From the NCBI GenBank assembly GCA_900541025.1, contig UQIL01000025.1, forward strand, positions 1 through 38,588: DNA of 38,588 nucleotides, given 5' to 3'. Below are positions 9,623 through 18,022 of the stretch, in pieces (position 1 is the stretch's first letter; each line of letters begins with the position of its first letter). The stretch is from an uncultured Collinsella sp. (GTDB lineage: Bacteria; Actinomycetota; Coriobacteriia; Coriobacteriales; Coriobacteriaceae). The translations under genes were made by a program, and so were the position numbers. Below the pieces are notes generated by a model. The model was given only the letters and a program-made list of their open reading frames with translations. It was not told the DNA's origin and made no database searches.

Positions 9623-10012
9623 ATGGGTAAGACTTTCAGCTTTGTCTCCGGCGCACTTTTTGGTGCCGCTGCCGGCGCTATTGTCGGCGTTGCTCTGGCC
9701 CCGCGCTCGGGCGCCGAGACCCGCGCCATGGCTGCCGATATCGCCAACGACGCCTGGGACAATATGCGCGACACCTACGAGCACAGCGCCGAGGAGGCCC
9801 GTGCTGCGGTGAATGACTTTGGCCCGATGGTCGACGCCAAGACCGACGACCTGCGCGCCAAGGTCGATCTGGCCCGCGAGCGCATGGACCAGCTGCGCGA
9901 GCAGCTCAACGACGCCATTTCGGGCGGCAACGTGACGCCTGCCGCCGACGTCGTGGTCGAGAACGCTGTCGAGGCTGATACCGAGGCTGCGGAGCCCTCG
10001 ACCGAGGCATAA
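9623..10012 (+). CDS. YtxH-like protein
   Basis: The 129-residue protein starts with a glycine/alanine-rich hydrophobic segment (FVSGALFGAAAGAIVGVALA, about 6-25) followed by APRSGAETR, the usual opening of YtxH-domain proteins. After it comes a charged, predicted helical region (about 35-95) and an acidic, alanine-rich tail. YtxH proteins are membrane-tethered general-stress proteins with no known enzymatic function. The ATG at 9623 is preferred over the one at 9617 because the GGAGAGG ribosome binding site is seven bases away from it. The stop overlaps the next ATG (TAATG), so translation of the PRC-barrel protein is probably coupled. Confidence 0.8.
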   Translation: MGKTFSFVSGALFGAAAGAIVGVALAPRSGAETRAMAADIANDAWDNMRDTYEHSAEEARAAVNDFGPMVDAKTDDLRAKVDLARERMDQLREQLNDAISGGNVTPAADVVVENAVEADTEAAEPSTEA

Positions 10013-10767
10013 TGCGCGCCGGGGATTTTGTCGGCGCCAAGATCTATCGCAAGCCTACCGAGGACAAGCGCACCAAAAAGGACGGCACACCGCGCAGCCC
10101 TAAAAAGCTCGGAAAGATTCACTTTCCGGTCTTTACCCCGGGCGGTACGCGCGTGGTCGGCTTTATGGTCCGCCAGTCCGATATCGCGGGCATGATCGAG
10201 CGTCCCGACCGATTCGTAGCGCTCGACGCCATTGGTGTCTACGAGGGCGCCATTGCGGTCGATGACGTCAAGGACACGTACGATGCCGCCGCTGCCAAGC
10301 GCCTCGACATCAACCTGGACGATTGCATCATCTGGGTCGGTATGGATGTGCGCACGGAATCGGGCGACGTCGTGGGCTATTGCTCGGACGTTGAGTTCAA
10401 GCCACGCTCGGGCATCGTGCAGGCATTCTATGTGACCGCCGGTGCTGCTTCGAGTGTTTTGGTTGGTGACACGCAGGTGCCGCCGACGATGCTGCGCGGC
10501 TATGCGGACGGCGCGATGATTGTTTCGGACGAGGTCAAGTCGCTCGGGTATTCGGGCGGTGCGGCTGCCAAGGCCGCCGAGGCCAGCGTCGTGGTGGGCG
10601 ACAAGGTCAAAAAGGGCGCCAAGGTGCTCGACGACAAGGGATCGGTTGCCGTGGACAAGGGCAGTCGCGCACTGGGCAAGCAGCTCGGCAAGACGCGCGG
10701 CATGTTCAAGGCCTTTAAGGACGAATACCAAAAGGCGAGCGGAGGCTCGTCAAAAGCTACAAAATAG
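10012..10767 (+). CDS. PRC-barrel domain protein
   Basis: The 251-residue protein opens with a beta-rich region (about 1-90, GKIHFPVFTPGGTRVVGFMV) and has a second one at about 95-165 (IIWVGMDVRTESGDVVGYCSDVEF), each with the V-G-x-V/D-x2-G-x-V-x-G pattern of a PRC barrel. The C-terminal third is alanine/lysine/valine-rich and probably disordered or helical. PRC barrels occur in ribosome maturation factor RimM and in many uncharacterised proteins, where they bind proteins or RNA. The start overlaps the YtxH stop by one base. A similar PRC-like N-terminus occurs in the MgtE_N/CBS protein at 12580, a parallel that may be meaningful. Confidence 0.75.
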   Translation: MRAGDFVGAKIYRKPTEDKRTKKDGTPRSPKKLGKIHFPVFTPGGTRVVGFMVRQSDIAGMIERPDRFVALDAIGVYEGAIAVDDVKDTYDAAAAKRLDINLDDCIIWVGMDVRTESGDVVGYCSDVEFKPRSGIVQAFYVTAGAASSVLVGDTQVPPTMLRGYADGAMIVSDEVKSLGYSGGAAAKAAEASVVVGDKVKKGAKVLDDKGSVAVDKGSRALGKQLGKTRGMFKAFKDEYQKASGGSSKATK

Positions 10768-10788
10768 CGACGTACCAAATGATGGGAG

Positions 10789-10818
10789 GCAAGCCGGAGA
10801 CCTGTTGCTCCGGCTTGC
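10789..10818 (+). terminator. Hairpin after PRC-barrel gene, weak terminator
   Basis: GCAAGCCGGAG (10789-10799) pairs perfectly with CTCCGGCTTGC (10808-10818) around an 8-base loop. Only TGTGTTT follows, so termination is probably partial. The deacetylase ATG lies 21 bp further on, so read-through could feed it. Confidence 0.7.
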
Positions 10819-10839
10819 TGTGTTTATGGGGGAGGGCAC

Positions 10840-12246
10840 ATGCGCCAAAACGGATCCAACTTAAACGGGCGTTCGGGTGCGCGTCCGACGGCGCGCCGCG
10901 ACCTGGGGCAGCTGCCCAGCGGTCAGCGCCGTCGCCGCCGTAAGCCCGGCGCGATGTACCTCAACCATAGCCGCGGGTTTAGCGACCGCAGCGCGCGCAT
11001 CGGCAACGGGCGCTCGCCGCGCCGACCGTCTCGTCTGCCCTATGCGCTCATCGCTGTGGGTTGCGCACTCGTACTGTTTATCGCTGCCGTCGTGGGCTAC
11101 GTCAACCGCAGCGTGGACGTGGAGCTCAACGGCCAGAAGACCGGGGTGCGCGTGGGCTCTACGCTGCAGAATCTCATCGACGACCAGGAGCTGACCGACA
11201 CCTATGACGCGGGTGACCTGCTGGCCGTCGACGACAGCGTACTCAAGCGCCACGGGGGCGAAAAGCTGTCGGTGAAGGTTGACGGCAAGCGTGTAAAGCA
11301 GGGCAAATGGGACAGCCGCGAGCTTGCCGGTGGCGAGAAGGTGACGGTCAAAGACGGCCGCAACATCTACGAGAAGCACGAGGTGCAGGCCACGACCATT
11401 GAGCCCAAGCTGAAGGTCGAGGGCACGGGCGCTATCGAGTATGTGCAGACGTGGGGCGTTCAGGGCCGCTCCGAGGTGTGGGTTGGTGAGCAGTCGGGCA
11501 AGACGCAGGACCGCGGCGAGGTTGTGCCCGCCATCGATTGCGTTGTTGCGTGCGCCAGCGTGGCGCCCAAGGGCAACGAAAAGTACGTGGCGCTGACGTT
11601 TGACGAGGGTCCGAGCGGTGCGACCAAGCAGATTTTGCAGGTACTCAAGGAAAAGGGCGTCACCGCGACGTTCTTCCTGTCGGGCGATGCGGCCGAGACC
11701 TCGCCCGCCACGGCCAAGGCGATTGTCGATGCCGGGTGCGAAATCGGATCCAACAGCTACAGCGACGATTCGCTCAAGGGTCAGGACCGTGAGGCGGTAC
11801 GCGAGCAGATCACGAAAGGCACCGATGCGATTAAGTCGGCGACCGGCGTGAAGACGATGCTGCTGCGTGCTCCCTACGCTGCCTTTGACGAGCAAAACTG
11901 GATTGATGCGATGGACCTGGTCTCCGCCGTGGTCTCGTGGAATATTGACTCGGGCGACTGGCTGCTCAACGGTGCCGACGAGCAGGTCTCAACGGTGCTC
12001 GATTCGGTGACGCCGGGCAATATCGTGCTGCTCACCGATAGAGACGAATGCGCCGAGCAGACGCTCGAGGCGCTGCCGCAGATTATCGACGGTCTTGTCG
12101 CCGACGGCTACAAGATCGTGACGCTCAGCGACCTGGTCAAGACGGACACGTCGCTGAGCAAAAAGCTCACCTCGCTGACGAAGGTCACCATGCCCAAGGA
12201 CGCCGTGTTCCCCCAACTTGCCGAGGACGATGACACCACAGAGTAG
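10840..12246 (+). CDS. NodB-type polysaccharide deacetylase with degenerate active site
   Basis: The 468-residue protein has a basic N-terminus, a single membrane segment (about 68-88), a DUF348-like ubiquitin-fold region (about 91-180, ELNGQKTGVRVGSTLQNLI), and a NodB fold (about 245-440). NodB motif 1 is TFDEGP (253-258) in place of TFDDGP. Motif 2, normally H-[ST]-x2-H, reads NSYSD, with Asn305 and Asp309 where the two metal-binding histidines should be. Motif 3 is RAPY (343-346) and the final motif is LLTD, with Thr399 where a histidine is usual. The fold is kept (for example SWNIDSGDW) but metal binding is probably lost. The ATG at 10840 has GGGGGAGGG just upstream. It is likely an envelope-bound pseudoenzyme. 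Confidence 0.85.
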   Translation: MRQNGSNLNGRSGARPTARRDLGQLPSGQRRRRRKPGAMYLNHSRGFSDRSARIGNGRSPRRPSRLPYALIAVGCALVLFIAAVVGYVNRSVDVELNGQKTGVRVGSTLQNLIDDQELTDTYDAGDLLAVDDSVLKRHGGEKLSVKVDGKRVKQGKWDSRELAGGEKVTVKDGRNIYEKHEVQATTIEPKLKVEGTGAIEYVQTWGVQGRSEVWVGEQSGKTQDRGEVVPAIDCVVACASVAPKGNEKYVALTFDEGPSGATKQILQVLKEKGVTATFFLSGDAAETSPATAKAIVDAGCEIGSNSYSDDSLKGQDREAVREQITKGTDAIKSATGVKTMLLRAPYAAFDEQNWIDAMDLVSAVVSWNIDSGDWLLNGADEQVSTVLDSVTPGNIVLLTDRDECAEQTLEALPQIIDGLVADGYKIVTLSDLVKTDTSLSKKLTSLTKVTMPKDAVFPQLAEDDDTTE

Positions 12247-12282
12247 CCATTGGGTAGTCGTTTAAGAACGTCCCCAATGGCT
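12245..12282. repeat. GGGGAC-type hairpin repeat after deacetylase
   Basis: AGCCATTGGG (12245-12254) pairs perfectly with CCCAATGGCT (12273-12282). The first two bases overlap the deacetylase stop codon. The 24 bp at 12255-12278 are identical, in reverse complement, to 3720-3743. It may act as a 3' stabiliser or weak terminator. Confidence 0.75.
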
Positions 12283-12357
12283 ATGTCACGGATACGTCAG
12301 TGTTTGGTATGCCTGCAATGTGCAGCGCATAAATTCGATGCCGCAGGGCGATGCTGA

Positions 12358-12366
12358 TGCTATAGT
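12358..12366 (+). promoter_or_regulatory. Extended -10 promoter for MgtE-like/Nramp operon
   Basis: TGCTATAGT at 12358-12366 is an extended -10 element. Transcription would start near 12373, just before the structured region at 12382-12468, and give a 5' UTR of about 207 bases. No clear -35 is visible. Confidence 0.55.
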
Positions 12367-12381
12367 TACTGCGGTTAATGA

Positions 12382-12468
12382 GGGTCAAGAGAAAGGTTAC
12401 AGGTGAAATCCAAACCTCGACCATACAGTCGATGACCCCATGCAGGTGCTTTCTGCGCATGCACGGGG
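12382..12468 (+). promoter_or_regulatory. Candidate structured 5' leader (three-way junction with rival hairpin)
   Basis: GGGTCA (12382-12387) pairs with TGACCC (12433-12438) and encloses two hairpins, AGGTT/AACCT (12394-12398 with 12413-12417) and CGAC/GTCG (12418-12421 with 12428-12431), forming a three-way junction. The 3' strand of the outer stem overlaps the 5' strand of a second hairpin, CCCC-A-TGCA (12436-12444) with TGCA-C-GGGG (12460-12468), so both cannot fully form together. This layout is typical of a regulatory leader. It is not a match to any riboswitch class I can name. Confidence 0.4.
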
Positions 12469-12579
12469 TGTAAGTGCCGAGCGGCGTGCCGCCCGCGCAT
12501 GCGTATACATATCTAAAAGTCCACGGATTGCGTGCCGGCATGGTCGCGCGGTCCGCAGGAATAATGATGGGGAGCACCA

Positions 12580-14424
12580 TTGAATTATCTGAGTGAGATG
12601 CTCAAATTGCCGGTCTTGGACGTCGACGGCGAAAAGCTCGGCGTGGTTAACGATTTTGGCATTGCAACCGGCGAAGTTTTTCCGCACGTGACGTCGCTCG
12701 CGTTCCGCGGTCCCGGCAAGACGCCGTTTATGATCAGCTGGCGCAAATGGGTCGACCGTATCGACGAGACGGGCGTACACCTTAAGACGTCGGCCACCGA
12801 AATCCGTTTTTCGTACTTGCAGCCGACCGAACTCTTGCTTGCCCGCGACGTGCTTAACAAGCAGATTGTCGACACGCAGGGCATGAAGGTCGTGCGCGTA
12901 AACGACATCAAGTTTTCCATGTCGGGCGAAAATCAGCTGCGCCTGCTGGGTGCCGAGGTCGGCGCCCGCGGTCTGCTGCGCGCAATCAGCCCCACACTCG
13001 AGCATGTCGTCGAGGGCTTTATGAAGCATCTGGGCAAACCGCTCAGCGAGGACATTATCGCCTGGTCTTACATGGACCTGCTCGATCGCTCGACTAAGAA
13101 CATCCAGCTCTCGGTGTCGCACAAGACGCTCGGCGAGCTGCATCCTGCCGACATTGCCGACATTATCGAGCAGCTCGACCCGCGCCTGCGCGCGCAGGTG
13201 TTCGCGCAGCTCGATACGGCACAGGCCGCCGAGGCCATCTCGGAGTTCGATGACGACGAGCTTATGACCGAGATGCTCGAGGGCCTGTCCGATACCGACG
13301 CATCGTCGATGCTGGCCATGATGGACCCGGACGACGCTGCCGACCTGATCGACGAACTCGATTATGAGAAGGCCGAGAAGCTCCTGCGCCTGATGGGCGT
13401 CAAGGAGGAGAAGGCGATTCGTAATCTGCTGGGCTACGAGGACAACACCGCCGGCCGCATCATGACCTCGGAGTTTGTCTCGCTGCCCGCCACGGCGACG
13501 GTCGGCGACGCCATCGAGGCGATTCGCAAGCTCGACGAGGACTTTGAGAGCGTCTATTACGTCTATACCGAGGACCCGAGCGGCATGCTGACGGGCGTGC
13601 TTTCGCTGCGCACGCTGATCGTGGCCGACCGCGACGCCACGCTGGGCCAGCTCGCCTATCGCGATCTGGTCTACGTGTCACCCGACGAGGACCAGGAAGA
13701 CGTGACGGACGAGATGACCAAGTACGACCTGGTTGCCATCCCTGTCTGCGACGAGAACCGTCATATCCTGGGCATCGTGACCTTCGACGACGCCATGGAC
13801 GTTATTGCCGAGGAGCATCAGGAGGACCTGCAGATCGCCGGTGTCGGCTCGGGCGATAGCGCGTCGGACGACTCGACGAACGTGCTCAGCTGGTTCGTGC
13901 ATCGTCAGTACTGGGTCGTCGTGTGGGGCATCGCCTCGTGCATCATGGCAACGGTGCTGGGGACGGCGCTGGGCTCCGCGCATTTGGTGGTGTTCCCCAT
14001 GTGCGCCATGCCGCTCGTGTTGCTGGCTGCCTCGCGTATGGTGTCGTTCGTCAAGAACTACTTCCTGGAGTATGACGGTCACGACGACGAGCCCAAGCCG
14101 TATCTGGGGTTCTTCTTCCAGAGCACGGGCATGGGCCTGATTCTGTCACTCGTGACCTATCTGTGCGCCCAGCTGGTGCGCACCGCTGCGTTCCCCGATG
14201 CGCCCATGTTTGAGGAGCAACTCTTTACCGGGTGCTTTAATATCGCTGCCATCATTTGCCTAGTTGGCAACATGAGCGCCGTGATTTACCTGATGGTGCT
14301 GTTCTGGCGTGACGAGCATGACCTCAACACGTCGGGCACCGCCATGAACGTTGTTGCCGTCATGATCTCGTGCGTGGCGTACTGCGCCGCTGCGGTGCTG
14401 CTCGCCATGTCGGTCATGGGCTAG
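12580..14424 (+). CDS. PRC/MgtE_N/CBS domain membrane protein (MgtE-like)
   Basis: The 614-residue protein uses a TTG start: GGGGAG (12569-12574) stands five bases before it, and the later in-frame ATG at 12598 has no ribosome binding site. Domains in order are a PRC-barrel-like N-terminal region (about 10-150), an MgtE N-terminal superhelix (about 180-290, with HPADIADIIEQLDP and MDPDDAADLIDEL), a CBS pair (about 295-410, TAGRIMTSEFVSLP to GIVTFDDAMDVIAEE), and four or five membrane segments (about 440-614). The cytosolic part is that of the MgtE magnesium sensor, but the membrane part lacks the conserved MgtE pore motif. It may be a magnesium-sensing partner of the next gene, which starts 9 bp downstream. 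Confidence 0.85.
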   Translation: MNYLSEMLKLPVLDVDGEKLGVVNDFGIATGEVFPHVTSLAFRGPGKTPFMISWRKWVDRIDETGVHLKTSATEIRFSYLQPTELLLARDVLNKQIVDTQGMKVVRVNDIKFSMSGENQLRLLGAEVGARGLLRAISPTLEHVVEGFMKHLGKPLSEDIIAWSYMDLLDRSTKNIQLSVSHKTLGELHPADIADIIEQLDPRLRAQVFAQLDTAQAAEAISEFDDDELMTEMLEGLSDTDASSMLAMMDPDDAADLIDELDYEKAEKLLRLMGVKEEKAIRNLLGYEDNTAGRIMTSEFVSLPATATVGDAIEAIRKLDEDFESVYYVYTEDPSGMLTGVLSLRTLIVADRDATLGQLAYRDLVYVSPDEDQEDVTDEMTKYDLVAIPVCDENRHILGIVTFDDAMDVIAEEHQEDLQIAGVGSGDSASDDSTNVLSWFVHRQYWVVVWGIASCIMATVLGTALGSAHLVVFPMCAMPLVLLAASRMVSFVKNYFLEYDGHDDEPKPYLGFFFQSTGMGLILSLVTYLCAQLVRTAAFPDAPMFEEQLFTGCFNIAAIICLVGNMSAVIYLMVLFWRDEHDLNTSGTAMNVVAVMISCVAYCAAAVLLAMSVMG

Positions 14425-14432
14425 GTGGTCGC

Positions 14433-15695
14433 GTGCAAAATACCAAGCAAAAGTCGGGCACCAAGCAAAAGTTGACCATCGCGGCCATCTTTGGCGCTAT
14501 GGGTCCCGGTCTGTTGGCGGCGCTTTCGGGCAATGACGCCGGCGGCATTGCAACGTATTCCAGCGCGGGCGCCAGCTATGGCTACAAGATGCTCTGGATG
14601 CTTCCCGTCATGACTGTGCTGCTCATCGTGACGCAGGAGACCGCGGCTCGCTGCGGCTGCGTCACGGGCAAGGGCCTGGCATCGCTCATTCGCGAGCGCT
14701 TTGGCGTGCGCAAGAGTGTACTTGCTATGGCGGCGCTGTTGATCGCCAACACGGCTGTGACCATTTCGGAGTTCGCGGGCATCGCCAGCGGCCTTGCTCT
14801 CTTTGGCGTGCCGGCGAGCATCTCGGTGCCGTTGGTAGCGCTGCTGGTGTGGATGCTTACCATGTCGGGTAGTTTCCAGCGCATCGAGAAGATTCTGCTG
14901 CTGGTGAGCTGCGTGTTCGTGACCTATATTGTCGCCGCGTTTATGGCTGGCCCCAACTGGGGTGAGGTCGCGGTCGACCTGGTCGTGCCTAACATTCAAA
15001 ATGACCCCAGCTACGTGTCGCTCGTGGTCGCAACGATCGGTACCACCATCGCGCCGTGGATGATTTTCTTGGCGCAGAACAACGTGGTCGACAAGAACGC
15101 GGGCGAGGACGATATCGTGCTGCAGCGCATCGATACCGTGAGCGGCTCGCTTGCCGCCGATGTCATTGCCGGCTTTATTATCATCACGACCGGTACGGTG
15201 TTGTTCCCGGCGGGCATTCAGATTAGCGATGCTGCCGATGCTGCCCGTGCGCTGGAGCCTATTGCGGGTCAGTGGTCCACGGTACTGTTTGCCTCGGGCC
15301 TGGTCGCGGCGAGCTTCTTGGCTGCCTGCGTGCTGCCGGGCGTTACTTCGAGCGCTATCTGCGAGGCATTTGGCTGGGAGCGCGGTGCCGACCGCAGCTG
15401 GGACGAGGCCCCGGTCTATCGCGGCATCATTACGGCCATCATCGGTATCTCTGCCGTGCTGGTGCTTATGCCCGGCGTCGATCTGTTCCAGATTATGATG
15501 ACCTCGCAGGTCATCAATGGCGTGCTACTGCCCGTGGTTCTGGTGTTCCAGGTGGTTATTGCCGCTGACCGTCACATTATGGGCACTAACCGCAACGGCC
15601 GCGTGTGGAATGTGCTCACTTGGGCGACTATCGGTGTGATTACGGTGCTCACGGTCGTCATGTTTGTTCTGCAGGCGATGGGTTACAGCGCTTAG
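14433..15695 (+). CDS. Nramp-related metal transporter, probable Mg2+ type (NRMT-like)
   Basis: The protein has 420 residues from a GTG start at 14433, preceded by AGGTGG, and 11 predicted membrane helices of the LeuT/SLC11 fold. In classical Nramp, helix 1 carries DPGN and helix 6 an Ala-x-x-Met-Pro-His segment that selects transition metals. Here the matching positions read DAGG (35-38) and TTIAPWM (204-210), so the metal-binding methionine is an alanine (Ala207). Both changes are those described for Nramp-related magnesium transporters, a branch studied in Eggerthella lenta. The upstream MgtE_N/CBS protein supports a magnesium role. Residue equivalence comes from eye alignment, so the Mg2+ assignment is probable rather than certain. 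Confidence 0.85.
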   Translation: MQNTKQKSGTKQKLTIAAIFGAMGPGLLAALSGNDAGGIATYSSAGASYGYKMLWMLPVMTVLLIVTQETAARCGCVTGKGLASLIRERFGVRKSVLAMAALLIANTAVTISEFAGIASGLALFGVPASISVPLVALLVWMLTMSGSFQRIEKILLLVSCVFVTYIVAAFMAGPNWGEVAVDLVVPNIQNDPSYVSLVVATIGTTIAPWMIFLAQNNVVDKNAGEDDIVLQRIDTVSGSLAADVIAGFIIITTGTVLFPAGIQISDAADAARALEPIAGQWSTVLFASGLVAASFLAACVLPGVTSSAICEAFGWERGADRSWDEAPVYRGIITAIIGISAVLVLMPGVDLFQIMMTSQVINGVLLPVVLVFQVVIAADRHIMGTNRNGRVWNVLTWATIGVITVLTVVMFVLQAMGYSA

Positions 15696-15713
15696 CGCCC
15701 ACTTTTGCTTCCG

Positions 15714-15748
15714 AACAGGCCGCAGCGATGGGCTGCGGCCTGTTTTTT
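15714..15748 (+). terminator. Strong terminator after Nramp-related gene
   Basis: AACAGGCCGCAGC (15714-15726) pairs perfectly over 13 bp with GCTGCGGCCTGTT (15732-15744), loop of five bases, and a T-run follows. It lies between convergent genes and could also stop the acyltransferase transcript. Confidence 0.92.
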
Positions 15749-15805
15749 GCCCGCGACCTCTTGGGGCCGGCTCTAAAAGAGTGATTTTGGGTTGTTTGCT
15801 GCGGA

Positions 15806-18022
15806 CTACTTGTCGGTGCCCAGCTTGTGCGGCTTGAGAGCGAGCGCGTTGACGAGCGCGTCGGTGGCAGACTTGACGGCTGCTGGCTGCGGATCGTTGA
15901 CGTGATCCTCGGGATGCACGGGCAGGTCCTTCTTGACTGCGTCGTGGATCAAGTTGAGGTACTCAGTCACGCCAGTGGTCGATAGGTGCGTGCCATCGCC
16001 ATCGAACAGGTCGTTGCGGTTAGCACTGTATCCGTACCAATCGATAACGCGCACGTTCTTGTAGCGCGTAGCGGCGTTGGCGATGGCCTGGTTGGTAGAG
16101 CCAACCCACGGCTGCGGGCTGCGCGTGTTCACAAACACCACAATACGCCTATCTCCTGCATCGGCCATGATGGCGTCGATCTGGTCGTCGGTTACCAAGC
16201 CGTTGGTGCCCAGGGCAAAGACCACGATCTTGCCGGCAAGGTTCTGCTGGATATAGCCTTCAAATGTCGTGCGCCCCGCATCAAACTGGCGGCCCTTTTC
16301 GGCATCGATATGGCTGTGCGGGAACACGCCGTCAAAGGTGTCTACGGCACGCAGCGACACGGAGTCGCCGATCATAAGCAGATCGTAGGAGCCATCGGGG
16401 AAGCCGTCGTTGTCCTTGTCGGTGTCGTCGGCCGCCTGCTGGTCGGTGGGCGCGGTGTTCTTGGCTTCCTTGTTCAGAACTTCGGCGCCCTCGCCGCTCA
16501 GCGCAGACGTCTCGGGCACAAAGATCAGGCCGCCCAGTGCAACGACCAACACGACAGCGCAGGCTGCGCAGACAGGGACGTGCGCGCGTACCCAGTTAGC
16601 GGGCGTGGTGGTGCCGTCGCGGAACTCGGACACGGTGCGCTCAAAGGCGCCCTTCCTAAACGGAGTCTCGATAAAGCGATAGCAGCACTCTGCCACGGCG
16701 ACCACCAACAACACCTGCAAAATGCACTGCCACCACGGCGTATCGTTGATGTTGGCGACCGGGTTCATGAGCAACAGCAGCGGATAGTGCCACAGGTAGA
16801 TGCTGTACGAGCGCTTGCCAACCCACACGAGCGGCTCGGCGGACAGCGCGCGGGCAACCATTCCCTGGGGCTGCACGCAGGCCGCGATGACCATGAGCGT
16901 GAGGATCGAGCACAGCAGCGTGCCTCCGCGATATTGGAAGGCGGTGTAGCCGTTGGTGAGCGCGACCATGGCGGCAAGGCCAACCAGACCCACGACGCCC
17001 AACACATCGATGGATGCGGGCGAGGACCAAAAACGCACGAGGGCGCTCGGCTGTGCCGGGGCGGTCTCGGCTGCTTCGTCGGCCTTCTCGCCAGGCTTGT
17101 CCTCGGCGTTCTTGCCGTGCTTGGCGGCGCTAGCCAGGCGATTGAGCCCCAAACGATGGGCGAGACGAACCGGCGCCAGGTCGCGATCGGGGATAAAGGC
17201 CATCCAGGCACCCAGCAGCAGCGAGAACACACGGGTGTCGGTGCCGTAGTACACGCGGCTGGGGTCGGCGGCAGGGTTATAGAGCACCATCATGGCGATG
17301 GCGGAGACAGCAGCCAAGCCCAGAACCACGCGGCGCGTGTTGGGCTTGCTCACATGCATGGATACCATGGCAAACAGCAGTGGCGGCCAAATCAGGTAGA
17401 ACTGTTCCTCGATGGCAAGCGACCAAAAGTGCGTGAGCGGCGAGGGGTCGCCCAGAGCATTGAAGTACGAGACGTTTTGGGCAATCTGCCACCAGTTGTT
17501 GAAGAACAGCAGCGACGGCAGGATGTCGGGGCGCATCTTGGTGAGCATCACGTGGTTAAAGATAGTGCACAGCGCGCAGGTTACAAACACTACCGTTACC
17601 ACGGCGGGGACCAGGCGACGGATGCGGCGAATCCAGAAGCTCTTGAGGTCGATGCGGCCGGTCTTGGCGACTTCGTTGAGCAGCAGGCGCGTGATCAGAT
17701 AGCCCGAAAGCACAAAGAAGATCGTGACGCCAAGCAGGCCGCCCTGCGCCCACGTGAGGTTAAGGTGATAGAGCACCACCGCGACGACGGCGAGCGTACG
17801 CAGGCCGTCAAGGGCAGGGATGTAGCGGGATTTGGGGCGAGCAGGCGTCTGCTCCGCGGCGGGATTGTTGGCGCGGCCCGCGTTGTTGGCAGAAGCACGA
17901 TGGGGGCTCACGGTGCGTCGCGGTTCGTTGGCGCGGCGTTCGCCCTTCACGCGTTCGTGCGGCGCCGGCTCGTTGCCCGTGCGGCGTCGACCGCGCGAGC
18001 CCGATTGCGAGAGTTGTTCCAT
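15806..18022 (-). CDS. OatA-like acyltransferase 3 / SGNH fusion
   Basis: The 738-residue protein starts with a basic, disordered region (1-66), then an acyltransferase-3 membrane domain (about 67-500) with PALDGLRTLAVV, LYHL (His86) and the segment SLAIEEQFYLIWP. A serine/alanine-rich linker leads to a C-terminal SGNH domain (about 545-700) with GDSV (Ser554), GTNG (605-608) and DGTH (Asp676, His679), a complete catalytic set. The fusion is that of peptidoglycan O-acetyltransferase OatA and related polysaccharide acylating enzymes: the membrane domain moves acyl groups outward and the SGNH domain transfers them. O-acetylation of muramic acid gives lysozyme resistance, which suits a gut organism, but the acceptor here is an inference. 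It is a single gene between two terminated or divergent units. Confidence 0.9.
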   Translation of the reverse strand: MEQLSQSGSRGRRRTGNEPAPHERVKGERRANEPRRTVSPHRASANNAGRANNPAAEQTPARPKSRYIPALDGLRTLAVVAVVLYHLNLTWAQGGLLGVTIFFVLSGYLITRLLLNEVAKTGRIDLKSFWIRRIRRLVPAVVTVVFVTCALCTIFNHVMLTKMRPDILPSLLFFNNWWQIAQNVSYFNALGDPSPLTHFWSLAIEEQFYLIWPPLLFAMVSMHVSKPNTRRVVLGLAAVSAIAMMVLYNPAADPSRVYYGTDTRVFSLLLGAWMAFIPDRDLAPVRLAHRLGLNRLASAAKHGKNAEDKPGEKADEAAETAPAQPSALVRFWSSPASIDVLGVVGLVGLAAMVALTNGYTAFQYRGGTLLCSILTLMVIAACVQPQGMVARALSAEPLVWVGKRSYSIYLWHYPLLLLMNPVANINDTPWWQCILQVLLVVAVAECCYRFIETPFRKGAFERTVSEFRDGTTTPANWVRAHVPVCAACAVVLVVALGGLIFVPETSALSGEGAEVLNKEAKNTAPTDQQAADDTDKDNDGFPDGSYDLLMIGDSVSLRAVDTFDGVFPHSHIDAEKGRQFDAGRTTFEGYIQQNLAGKIVVFALGTNGLVTDDQIDAIMADAGDRRIVVFVNTRSPQPWVGSTNQAIANAATRYKNVRVIDWYGYSANRNDLFDGDGTHLSTTGVTEYLNLIHDAVKKDLPVHPEDHVNDPQPAAVKSATDALVNALALKPHKLGTDK

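Noticed and set aside
12391..12439. Cobalamin riboswitch, because of GGTGAAATCC
   Set aside because: The B12 box and the CCCGC-ACTGT segment expected downstream are absent; only the short word matches.
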